Assembly: GCA_029204225.1 (NCBI GenBank)
Contig: CM055104.1
Location: forward strand, 19,618,295-19,682,294
Length of the DNA stretch: 64,000 bases
DNA from: Diphasiastrum complanatum
Taxonomy: Eukaryota > Streptophyta > Lycopodiopsida > Lycopodiales > Lycopodiaceae
Reading direction: 5' to 3'
The translations under genes were made by a program, and so were the position numbers. Positions 46,982 to 57,399 of this stretch are shown here, piece after piece. Below the pieces are notes generated by a model. That model made no database searches, had not been told where the DNA came from, and saw only the letters and a program-made list of their open reading frames with translations. Position 1 is the first letter of the stretch; the number at the start of each line of letters is the position of its first letter.

Positions 46982-47519
46982 GCCTTGTTTTGATACCACT
47001 ATAATGGAAGCTCCTTAGATCCTGCTTACAAATCCTAAACACAAAAGGATAACACACTGTAGAGAAACCACCCAACCAAGTAGAAGCATCCAATCAATAT
47101 CTAGAAGCCTCACCCCCAAGCCAAGGAACAAGAAGCATGAATGTAGAGTGAGAGTCTGACAATTAATGAAGAACCATGATGAGGAGTAGGGCGAGTTTGG
47201 ACCTCTTATATAGAGCCTAATGCATCCTGGGCACATAGCCATGCATAGTCCTATGTTCCCTATACATAGATTCACCTAGAATAGAGTCCTATGCATGGAC
47301 CAACTATTCATACAATTGCTATTGATAACTCTACACATGCATACACCGTCTCATTACCTTGTCTAAACTCCACTTAGTGTGTTCTGGGCCTCACAAGGAT
47401 ATTAGTTACTTTTGGGTCACGTCCAGTATGACGTGGCATAACTAACAGCTTGTTTCACTGGAGTACAGTGTATTCAAGACTAGGAGTATACTATATCCTA
47501 TGTACTGGTCATGGACATA
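46982..47519 (-). repeat. Gypsy C 5' LTR with PBS-like site
   Basis: The + strand shows GCCTTGTTTTGATACCA at 46982-46998, so the minus strand begins TGGTATCAAAACA, resembling but not equal to the iMet site. The LTR occupies about 47000-47519 and closely matches 45247-45768. Confidence 0.82.
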
Positions 47520-47790
47520 CAACAAATATAACCAGATGTGGACTTTCTGGTATCCACGTCTCCTGCCCAATTTGAATCTGAATAAGTGACTAATTGAAGT
47601 GCAACTTCTGTATTACCATTATAGCACAAAGCATAGTGCTTCGTAGTTTGAATGTACTTCAATACTCTTTGTAGAGCCTTCCAATGTTGTAAGCTGGATT
47701 GGACATATATTGTAACAGTGTGCTTACGACATATGCTATCCGTTGAAATGGCAGCAACAATCCATCGCATCAGATTGTAGCTGCATCAGC
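47520..47790 (-). pseudogene. Copia RNase H fragment
   Basis: Minus frame from 47770: 'HWKALQRVLKYIQTTKHYAL', 'VTYSDSNWAGDVDTRKSTSGY', the start of copia RNase H. It is cut at 47520 by the edge of gypsy C. A related sequence around 'GTGTGCTTACGACATATG' occurs in copia B at 25.6 kb. Confidence 0.82.
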
Positions 47791-48365
47791 GATGCAAATG
47801 ATCTTGGTCTCTTGTCCTAGCATTGAAGGTTGTCACCAGTAGACCCCCTGTTCAACGTTCCAAATGCACCCTCAGCTGCGATGGAGTCTCGACAAGGCAT
47901 CCTTGAGGTATGTCTGGATGGTGGTGAAGACCAGTTTGCTTCCTCGCACAGAGAAGGGATGGCAGAGAGTAGGAGGAGGCCTGGGTTCTGTAGAGATGGA
48001 AAGCGAGAAGACGCTTCGCTCGCCATAGCTAACTATCAGAATACAATCGAAAAGAAGAAAGCAAGAAGACAAAGGAGTCCCGATTGAGAGAGAGACCCGC
48101 ATCCCGCTTGCTCGCGATCGAGAGAGAGACCCAATCAAGAGAAAGAGAAAGCGTGCGCGCTTTGGAGAGAAAAAAATTTGAAATGTGAGTGTGTGAAAAA
48201 AAAAAAAGAGTTATATGTGTTATTATTTTTACGATTTTTTTTCAAACTTTTTTTAGCTTTTTTTTTTGTAAAATGGGTGACATATTTTGCAGGCATTAGG
48301 TGACATTTTCGACGGCACAACGTGGCATTTTTTACAACAAAAACACACTCTCTTTGCAGCAAAAA

Positions 48366-48407
<42 letters not shown>

Positions 48408-48881
48408 GATAGATGATGATGATATGATATATATAGCGTACTTACGACGCTACCTCGCTCGATCCCATTCGGTTGCTACCTCCTCCTGCAGCTGCAGGTG
48501 GAAGATCTTCCTATAGGTCTAGCCTCTCCTCCTCCTGAGTCCCGTCCTCATGCAGCGAGTCAGCTTCTACGCATTTCCCTTTTTCTTGTGGGTCATTGAT
48601 TGGATACGAACTAATTCTTAGTAGAGCCATAGTTTCAGATGTGGATTTGAACTAGATGCAGTCTTGTTGTTGTATGAAAGATTTGTGGCCTTTGATGTTG
48701 TTGATGCGAAAAGTCTGTGAAATTTGATTTAGATCGATGTGAGATTGTTGCTTGCCCTAATGCATTATCGCATTACATCTCTTGATGAATATTTAGATGA
48801 CTTCCTGTTTTTGTTTTGTATTTCTTTATGACATGCTTCAAAGATAAGTTCCGCTGATTTTTTTCCTGCACATGGCCAGCG
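47791..48881 (+). promoter_or_regulatory. SAM50 5' region
   Basis: Sequence upstream of the SAM50 start. It has a (CT)n tract at 48368-48405 followed by 'GATATGATATATATAGCG' (possible TATA region, about 48420-48436). CDS entry at 48882 is preceded by 'TTTTTTCCTGCACATGGCCAG', which would suit a 3' splice site of a 5'-UTR intron. No clear competing gene; an 85-codon open frame at 47830-48087 is not recognised. Confidence 0.45.
48368..48405. repeat. (CT)19 microsatellite
   Basis: 38-bp CT tract about 480 bp before the SAM50 start codon. Confidence 0.95.
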
Positions 48882-51800
48882 ATGATGGAGTCAGCGTCGG
48901 CAGAGGGTGATGAAGGTAAAGCTAATCCAGATCGCGATATAGGCGCTGAAAATAAAGGAAATCACGAGAAAAACTCAAAGGCAGATAAACCTGAAAGTTC
49001 TGGAGCGGGGGGACGAGAGCAAGCAGAGGAAGAAGCTACAGGGGACAAAGGATTTGATGGAAACCCTTCTGGCAATACAGTGGAGAGATCATCCACGGGC
49101 ATTGAAAATACAGCCGAGAAAGGACCCCTAAAAGAAAGTTTAGATTCAAAAGTAGTGAAGGAAGATGAAAGCAATGAGAGAGAGGGCATTGAAGAGGAAG
49201 ATGAGGAAGGCGAAGAGGAAGAGGAGGAAGCGACAGTAGCCCATCCCGCACTTTTCAGGAAGGTTGCAGATAGGTTATCCAAAGAGCCTATCAAAGTCAG
49301 AGTCCATGACATCAAAATAAAGGGCAACACAAAGACAAAAGATTGGGTGATAGAATCAATGCTAGAAGACCTGAAGCATGCTGAAACAATGCAAGATCTT
49401 CTCCAAGAGGCTGCAAGAGCTAATGTACGGTTTCAAAGCATGGGGATGTTCGAGAAGTGTGCAGTGACCTTAGATGTGGGTCCAAGGGAGCTTCCAGGGA
49501 CGGCAAATGTGATTGTGGAGGTGGAAGAAGCAAAGAGGCCGTATTCTGGTGATATTGGACTATACTCCAAATCAGAGGTAATCTTACAGGAAATTTCAAA
49601 GCAGGACCCCCTGAAATCGCAGTAGAAGACTGAATCAAGCTGCGTTATCTACCATCTTAGTATCCCTTTGAACTTTGGCATCAATTTGTTTTGAATTTCT
49701 CATGCTCATAATTTGCAAGGTTAGGTTTCAAATATGAAAGAAAATGTTCTTGGTTCAGATATGTTTGGAAGCCTACGTCATATCTTTATTAGCGTAGTAT
49801 ATTTGATACTAGAGTCAGATCCTGCAAACCTTTTTGTCTTGGAAATCCTCCAGATTCCACTTAGCTATTCATCGAGATTTATCCTATTTCATGACGACAT
49901 TACAAAAATGAACCATGAGGCTTAGAAATATTAGGCATTTCGTTCGTTTTTGATATTAACTTAAACGTGAATCATTATCCTGGTCAATTAAATCGTAAAA
50001 GATGAACTAGGCGTGTTAGGAAAAAGGATATGTCAAATGCTGTGGATATTTACTTTAAGAAGTCTGCCCGTCTCAATTTTTTGGAATTACTATGAATGCA
50101 TATGACCAGAGCTGAAAAAGGAGCCAAGAAACCAGATCAGCAAAGTTATATGTTTTAACTAGTTCGCATTCTCTCGGAATTGAAATCAACTCCTGATGTT
50201 ATTTGGGACTTGAAGGCTGTCATGCTACAAAATGGATCTATTCTATGTAGTTCAACATCCTGACTGCTTGTTTTTCCTGACATTGTCTGCAGGCCAACCA
50301 TGGAACCTTGGAAGGAAGGGTCAAGAGGAAAAATTTCTTGGGTTACGCTGAAACATGGGATGGGACTGGTTGTTATGGCTTGGATACCACATCTGAGCTG
50401 AGTTTTGGTGTGCATGTTCCAAGAGTTAAGGGGTGGCCTGCTGCTTTTGTCTCTCGAGCATCTGTACTTACTCAAGATTGCCATAAATATTCTTCTTACA
50501 AAGAGAGGCTTTCAGGCATTTCTGTTGGACTGGTCAGTGATGAGCACCATGATTTAAATTACAACCTTACATGGCGTGATTTGAGGGACCCATCTCACAG
50601 GGCTTCTAGGGAAATTCGTAGGCATTTAGGTCATGCTTTACTCTCATCAATAAAGTACACATACAAAATTGATGAAAGGAATTCTTCTATCAGGCCCACT
50701 ACTGGTTTTGCATTTTCTTCAACAACCCAGATTGCTGGTCTTGGACCAGATAGCAGACTTTTGCGATTTGCTCGCCAGGTGAGGATTATGGTCAAAATGA
50801 TATATTTTCTGTGTCTTTTTGTGCTTACGGGTGCATGTTAAGGGTAGATGGTTTCCAAGAATCATAATCAAATAAGTAATTCTAATGTATTTTACTTCAG
50901 TATTCTACTCGTTGAGCTTTTGTTCTCTAATTTATCTTGAATAAGAATTGTGGAAGGAAAACAAGTGAACCCACGTTGTGCATTATTAGAATGATGCACT
51001 TTAGCTTCTTTTCTACTTATAGTTATTAGTTTTACTTTATAAGGGTGGCTAGTTGAAAGTTTTCAAAAAGTGTCATGTAAAAGCAATTCTAAAATGTATA
51101 TTACTTATCTTGTCTACTATGATCTTTTTTCTAAATCATCCAAATGCAAAAATGCCAAGTTTTGACCATGCTTAGGAAATAAGCAAGTCACTTCATGTTT
51201 TATCAGAACGATGTACTTTATTTGTCTTCTTAGATTATATGCTAAGGGTGATGGGCTAGTTGATAGCTCTTATACCTATAATTCAATATACACTTTTGAT
51301 AATTGTGTTCATAAAATGCATTATAATCAAGAACACATGAATAGGTAAACATGGAAAATAGAACAATAAAAGGTACTCCTTGTTGAACTTGTTTTTCCAA
51401 CGTTCTTTTGTGTAATGACCCATAGGTGCTCACCGCAAATGAAGCAATTTCCTTTCCTGTTTGAATTTGCCTTCACTTTACCTTCATGTTTGTTTGATTG
51501 ATTGGTCTTCTCCTAATTTCCTCGTTGATCATGCTACTTTTTCTTTCCTTTGTACTTCTTGCCCTTGCCACCTTTCCTTGATTTTTGCCCCTGCTTCTTT
51601 GCTATGAATGCTTGCTCCTTAAAATCATCCTTGTTCATGAGATTCTGTAGTCTCATTTCCTCTTGTAATTAAAATAGCATCCAACTCATGACAAGTAGGC
51701 CTGATCTCTTGTAACGTCAACATGATGACAAATTTTTGATAGGCCAGAGGTATACTATTAAGCATAATGGACACCAAAACTGAATTAGGGACACTTTCTT

Positions 51801-54800
51801 CAACTGCTATAAGTTTTCCTCTGAGATCTTTCAAAGATCTTTCACTCAAGTAAATTAATCCGTCACAGATTCTCCTGTATCTGTCTTCAAAGTATGTAGC
51901 TTACTAATTAACTATAGAATCCTAGATTGATTTACATTCTTGTACAAATTCTTGAGAATATCCCAAGCTTCCTTGGGTTGAGCAACATCTTTAATGTGAG
52001 GTATAATCATATCTTTAACTGATAGGTTAATGATATGATGAGTTGCTTTAGATACTCTCTCAACTTCCTATCATTTGTAGGAGTTATCTTAGTACCTATA
52101 AAAATATCCCAATGTTCTCGATCCATGAGAATGTTTTGCATCTTGAATTCCTAGATGCTAAAATTTGTACCATCAAGCTTATTAGTCTCTGATAACGCTG
52201 CATCATTCAAACTTGCCATTGTATAACACTAATGATTCATTGATATTTTTGTTGGTTTCACAAAATTTTCTCTCATTTTTTTTGCTGGTTCTCCAAGCAA
52301 GGCCGTATCCTATCGTATTTGGCCTTTATTTTGATGAGTAGAGGGGGTTTTATATCAAGAGGGTGGCCATGGATGCATGTTAGATGACATATGGATCTGT
52401 ATCTTGTTATACGCTGATGATGCGGTTCTAGTCTCTTTGACTAAAGATAAAGAGGGTTAGAAAACCATCTAGACACGTTGCATGCATTTTGTATAACTTG
52501 GGGTCCAGGGTTCAATAAAAAGAAGACCAAGATTATACTTTTCGACACGTTAAATTCTTATATGCAAAGGCATGAATTTCTTTTGGATGGTCCACCAGAG
52601 ACAATCTCCTCCTATACGTGCCTAGGTGTAATCTTCACATACCCCCCCTTGAGCATGAGACAAGCTGCAACCAACTGATGTAGGAAAAATCAATTTGGAG
52701 CGATCTTATTTTAAGAGACATATGGGGATGCTTCGAGTAAGTGTCACTTGTTTGGCTAGAGCTTACATGTAAAAGTACATTAGGTTTACATCCTTAGATT
52801 TGGGCTAGCCTTACAAAACTTTAGGTTACTATGCTTTCGTGTATGATTTGGGCCAAGCCTTTTGTTCCACAAGATTATCCTAGTTGAGTTCTCCATGCCT
52901 CCTAGTCTGGTGGAGGTTGTCTTCAAGTTGATCATCTACTTTCAAAAAGTTCTAAAGTTTGGTGCTATAGACATGGTGAGAGAGAGAGATGATTATGGCT
53001 AGTCACATCATCACGCATGATCTATGAACAGGGGACTCGTTACTCCCAAGCGTCACATCTATTGGATTTATGTCACATATCTATTTCTCACCTCCATTGA
53101 GGGCTCACTCCTATATTCGACAATTGATAAATGGATATTGGTTTGGGCAATTTTGGGGTCAAGCTCAAATTTTACTAGACCCACTTCTTCGAGTTGGATG
53201 TAGCCAGAGACCTAGGTATCTAGCTCGTGAATGTGACATAGCCTCATGTTTTCTTTGGGCTAGCTCGAAGTTTTCTCTCATCAGTTACATATAAAGACAG
53301 GTGATGTTGAGGGTTGGCAAAATTTGTCAACTATGTAGTATGGGCATTTTGTCTTATAATGCCCATTTTTATTATGAGATTAGAGGGGCATATTAGTCTC
53401 TTTCATGGTCAGCAGTCACACTTCCTTCATTGATGATGTCAGACGCTTTTATTTTTTGTCCCATTTGTCAATATTTTTTATAGCTAATTGTATGTTGGTA
53501 ATTGTCAAATGGCTTGGCATTGGCTTGTGGTGACCTTTGTAATCACATTGTAAATAGTTGATACTAGACTATTAGAGTCGTGCTTAGCTCTAGAATGAGG
53601 CACTAGGTCATTACTTAGCACTGGCTGGATTGACCTCCTAAAAAGTAGGTGTTGACAGGTCAATAGGACGTGTCATATGCTCGAGCATTGGGACACTTGA
53701 TCCAGTGTATGAGTGACACATGTTAGGGTCCTACTTGCTTGCCTATGTTAGAGTACTGTCAAGTCGCAAGTGTCGACTGTGCGTGGAGTTTGCCATGTGT
53801 CAATGTTAGGAAGGGTTAAGGGGTGCTTGAGGATCGTGGATAAGTGAGCTTAGAGAGAGGCATTCCTCATGTCATTCTATGCAGCAAAGGTTGGGTGAAG
53901 ACAAGGCAGCTAGCTCCTTAGGGTTTGTGCAACCAATTATGTACCTGTTTGTGGATCAATAAAGCTGGAATCTTGCTTATTTCTGGTGTAAAGCTCAACA
54001 AGGACTTACAAAGGATGCCGACTTATCTCTGTTTTTGGATACGATCAGTGCTGACTGTAAAAGATTGTGGCGAAGTTGGTTGGGTCTATATATCAAGCAG
54101 GAGTGAGAACCACGTGTAGTGCCATGAGTGCCAGCAGCAATGGTGGTTCTAAAAATAGGAGGGCCTAGATGATACTAGGTATTGAATGGGCACCTATAAG
54201 AGGATAACATACCGTAATCTAGATTCTAAAGGAAGGAAACAAGGCTGTACAATTATGTAATACTTTGTCTCTAGTATCCTACTTTGATCCCTCTCATTGT
54301 TGTTCTTGATGGACAACTATTCTATCTATCTACTGTGCTTTGTGGGCTCAGATTTCTGCGTTGTAATATGAGTATGATCAATCATTCTTGTTTATTTTTG
54401 GTACTAATTGTCATTCCAACCAAAATATTATTAAGTATCTTAAAACTCAGATAAACCCAGATACCTAGATTTTTTGGGTACTGATGAAAGGGAAACTGGT
54501 ATTGATTCTATGCCTGATGTTTTGGTATTACACGTTGTCATTCTTTTTGGTGTCTTTATTTATTACCTTTTAGCTATTGAACTGCTTAATATTCTATTTT
54601 AAATTTGTAAACTGGGATGTAGTCAAAGTTTTAAAAGGACTAAAACAATACTTGAATGAGATCCATCAGTCAGAGCGCTCTTTTTGGTTTTAGGTCTTTT
54701 GAAGTTTTCAATAACTTCGTTATGAGAACAATCGAAGCTTGTGCCTCATAGAAAGTGCTTGGAACTGTTAGGTTGGCTATAGAGCAAAGTGTTATGTGTA

Positions 54801-55915
54801 ACTTTTCAATGTAGGTTGTATTATGCTTGTAAACTTGTAGTCATCTTGTTTGTGCAATGTCATGTTTCCAAAGGTTCCAGTGCAAAGTGACTGCAGTATG
54901 ATAGAAAATGACAGGGACGTTTTTTGATTTGTCACATTTTACAGGAGCTGGAATGTCGACTAGCTGTTCCCTTAGGCTTTTACAATGCTGCCTTGAATTT
55001 TGGGTTAGCAGCTGGAGTCATACTGCCTTTGGGAAGAGAATTTTGGACAAAGTCAACTCCTATCAGTGATCGCTTTTTCATGGGAGGCTATACTTCTCTT
55101 GTTGGTGATTTTAGAGGTCCAACAACACTGCTTGGATTTCGAACAAGGGGAGTGGGTCCTACATGTCCTAGAAGGTTAATTTCTGATACAGAGACAACCA
55201 AGAGCCAAGAAAGTAAGGCTGTAAACAGAGATGCCTTGGGTGGAGATCTTTCATTGACAGGTTTCACAGACTTATCATTTGACCTCCCTCTGAGGTTCCT
55301 TCGGAAACATGAAATACATGGACATTGTTTTGCTTGTGCTGGAAACCTTATTGGATTAACTGGTGAAAGCTGCAAACCATTTTCATGGCGCAATTTTGTT
55401 TCTTCTTTACGATGCACTGTGGGTGCTGGCCTGGTTATTCCTTCAAAGATATTTCGCATTGAGGTTTGATTACTTATCTTGCCTTGCAGCAGGTGTTGGA
55501 TATTGGGCTGTATATATATGAAATTCATGATAGTTACATGTTGAGGTCCATAAAATTTAGCTATGCAGCAACTTGACAGGATACTGAATTAAATTGGCTG
55601 CAGCCTCGGTCAGCGATTAATCTTATGGTAGTAGCTTCCGTAACCTGAATGTGCTCGCTTCACTGTTTGTTTTGGATCTTGTTTTTGATCCAAAGACGTG
55701 ATTTAATTCCATTGGTTAAGATTTTGAAAATTGTGAACTGTTAAAGGTTACTGCATCTATGATTTAACATAGCAGTCACTGGACATCACTTTTGGATTCA
55801 CTAATTTTTTTTTTGCTGTTCTCTTTTGCAGATCAATTATTGCCACGTCTTGCGGCATCAAGAACATGATCGGGTCAAAAGAGGCTTTCAGTTGTGCCTC
55901 TCATCTGCTCATTGA
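48882..55915 (+). CDS. SAM50: SAM50-like Omp85 outer-membrane assembly protein, 4 exons
   Basis: SAM50 is the core of the sorting and assembly machinery that inserts beta-barrel proteins into the mitochondrial outer membrane. Exons: 48882-49577, 50293-50778, 54945-55463, 55832-55915 (TGA at 55913-55915). All three introns are GT-AG and phase 0, giving 594 residues. Residues 1-130 are very acidic (runs of Glu) and longer than usual for plant SAM50. A POTRA domain follows at about 140-230 ('VRVHDIKIKGNTKTKDWVIE', 'GMFEKCAVTLDVG'). The Omp85 barrel has 'LRDPSHRASREIRRHLGHAL', 'PTTGFAFSSTTQIAGLGPDS', 'FFMGGYTSLVGDFRGP', 'LLGFRTRGVGP' and 'GGDLSLTGFTDLSFDLPL'. The end 'KRGFQLCLSSAH' fits a C-terminal beta-signal (polar-x-Gly-x-x-hydrophobic-x-hydrophobic). 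No frame break was seen. A plastid Omp85 (OEP80/Toc75) is less likely because one POTRA repeat is seen and the motif set matches SAM50. Confidence 0.92.
49578..50292. other. SAM50 intron 1
   Basis: 715 bp, GTAATC...CTGCAG. No nested feature recognised. Confidence 0.8.
51500..52230 (-). pseudogene. Copia gag relic in SAM50 intron 2
   Basis: Within the 4.2-kb intron 50779-54944. The minus frame 51849-51625 reads 'SVLVSIMLNSIPLAYQKFV' and 'LDAILITRGNET', parts of the copia Gag domain; 'KDIAQPKEAWDILKN'-like sequence is readable near 51.97 kb. Lys-rich sequence near 51.55 kb suggests the following basic linker. Frame breaks are many. Confidence 0.6.
52270..53450 (+). pseudogene. LINE reverse-transcriptase relic in SAM50 intron 2
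   Basis: Near 52405-52430 the + strand reads 'LLYADDAVLVSL', the YADD active site of non-LTR (LINE) reverse transcriptase. It is followed at 52478-52678 by 'FNKKKTKIILFDT' and 'ISSYTCLGVIF', the usual motifs after YADD. Near 53310-53370 is a peptide like 'RVGKICQLCSMG..HFYYEIRG' from the C-terminal end. Frame breaks throughout. Same type as the remnant at 18.9-19.6 kb. Confidence 0.7.
53451..54944. other. Remainder of SAM50 intron 2
   Basis: AT-rich intron sequence ending with 'CACATTTTACAG' before exon 3. No nested coding recognised. Confidence 0.6.
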
Positions 55916-56560
55916 TTTTAAATTTCCGTTTCTTCATAACAGGAGGTAATTATACCACTAAGGCTTTGTGTAGAGAGATTTTCTTAAGTGGAATCTGGTC
56001 CCTTTGTCTACTAGGGTAGTTTGACAGGTAGCATTTCATAGCTGCAGCAAGCTGTGCCAGTAGAACTTTTTCAGAGGTCCTTAAAGAAAGTTTTGAGTAG
56101 CCTTTTGCTCCATTCTTTTCATTTTCGTTGTTATATTTCACTTCCTGTTTCTGGTTTCCCTCTCAAGGAAGTGATTTGAGGCTGTTTTTTTTCTGAAAGA
56201 GTGCCTTCAACTAACTCAATTGTCGGTTTTTGGCATGAGCGGATATAGCCGAAACTATTCATACGCTCCAGAGAAAAAATAAGTATTCACTCATGGTTAA
56301 ACTATAATATTTTTAAAAGGGGTTTTTTAAACCTTAAGCTAGTATCTCAACGAAGCTGCTTTAATAAATGTGTACATTTTTCATTCACTTCTATTTGGTT
56401 AACAGTTATAAGAGGAGCTTTCTGTTCTCACACCAACTACACGCATGTAAGATGTTTCCCGTTGGCTTCCTTTAACTTAGTGGGGAACGATCTTATTAGT
56501 CAGGGAATGCAGCAACAGTATCTCTCCATCTCACAGTATCTTATTTTCAATAGCTATTTG
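55916..56560. other. SAM50 3' flank
   Basis: Probable 3' UTR and downstream sequence. No poly(A) signal could be assigned with confidence, and no gene is seen. Confidence 0.45.
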
Positions 56561-56589
56561 GTTGTTATTTGCTCTGGTTTTCAATAAAT

Positions 56590-56720
56590 GCTCAGGGGGT
56601 TGGGGGGGTGGTAGCCCCCCGGTGGGGGGTTTGGGGGGCAACGCCCCCCAATGGCAGGGTCCGGGGGCTGCCGGTAGACCCCAGCCCCGACGGTAAGGCC
56701 TCTTCATGATTTGGCCTTCC
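56590..56720. repeat. G-run/C-run block with hairpins
   Basis: In an AT-rich setting this 130-bp block has many runs of 5-7 G or C. TTGGGGGGC at 56631-56639 and GCCCCCCAA at 56643-56651 form a perfect 9-bp stem with a 3-base loop. Another C-run/G-run pair lies at about 56615-56629. Four nearby G-runs on + (56595-56640) would permit G-quadruplex folding. It does not belong to any gene I recognise. Confidence 0.85.
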
Positions 56721-56955
56721 AAACACACTTACTGGGACCATCTGTGGTCGTAACGAATAGGCTAGAGGTTAGTTTTGAATTTTTATCCTTGACAGAACCC
56801 AACATAGATTAATGCACCTGAACTGGACCATCCTACACCTGAAACGTCGGCAAATTACACAGTAATTATGCTCTTAATTAGAGCTTTCATCTGATACCCA
56901 TATTGCCCCAAAAAAAACCAAAAAAAAAAAACGTCTCTGGAATTATTTTTTAAAT

Positions 56956-57102
56956 TTCAGAAACGCGTTTCTGAACCGTGCTGAACGCGATTCTGAAACG
57001 CATTTCAGAAACGCTGGGCATCTATGAACCGTACCACGGTTCATGAACTGTGGTACGGTTCACCCCACGGTTCTCAGGACCCACGGCTCTGAGAACCGTG
57101 GG
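56956..57102. repeat. Cluster of four inverted repeats
   Basis: In 147 bp: a perfect 20-bp palindrome TTCAGAAACGCGTTTCTGAA (56956-56975); arms TTCTGAAA/TTTCAGAA (56991-56998, 57003-57010); arms TGAACCGTACCAC/GTGGTACGGTTCA (57025-57037, 57050-57062); arms CCCACGGTTCTCAG/CTGAGAACCGTGGG (57064-57077, 57089-57102). All four are perfect. They could fold as successive hairpins in DNA or RNA. No coding function seen. Confidence 0.9.
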
Positions 57103-57232
57103 TTCTATGTGCTGTTCTGATCACACATGTCACTTATCCACCAGCTCAGTTTTTCCTGCTCCCAAGGTACTATATTTGTAGTGATCTAGTTGTCCTTTGT
57201 TATGAACCTTTTCCAATGTTTTTCCATTGCAG

Positions 57233-57340
57233 GAAGAAAATTGATGAGCTTAGAAATCTTAGTAACAAAATCATCAAGAAGTCTCCTGTTTATCGGGCTA
57301 CCTCTTGTTGTCTTAATGTCTGGAAGACACCTATGTTTTG
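57233..57340 (+). other. Possible isolated exon
   Basis: A 108-bp stretch is preceded by 'TTTCCATTGCAG' and followed by 'GTATGTTTC', good splice acceptor and donor. It is open in one frame for 36 codons (KKIDELRNLSNKIIKK..., ending ...CLNVWKTPMFW). The peptide is not recognised and no partner exons were found nearby. It may be a chance match to splice signals. Confidence 0.25.
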
Positions 57341-57399
57341 GTATGTTTCTTATGGTCATGCTGTATAGTGCACAAAAAACCTTTTGATTATAGCCTAAT

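Larger units (their letters stand above)
45247..47519 (-). mobile_element. Gypsy element C, internally deleted, both LTRs present
   Basis: Minus-strand element with 5' LTR 47519-47000, PBS-like site, about 470 bp of leader, then directly the integrase end and chromodomain, PPT (complement at 45769-45780) and 3' LTR 45768-45247. It is about 2.27 kb long. Gag, protease, RT, RNase H and catalytic integrase are missing. Sequence is close to gypsy B throughout the shared parts. No matching target-site duplication was found at its edges. Confidence 0.85.

Noticed and set aside
48962-49330. Ser-rich 122-codon minus-strand frame
   Set aside because: It is the antisense of the Glu-rich SAM50 exon 1.
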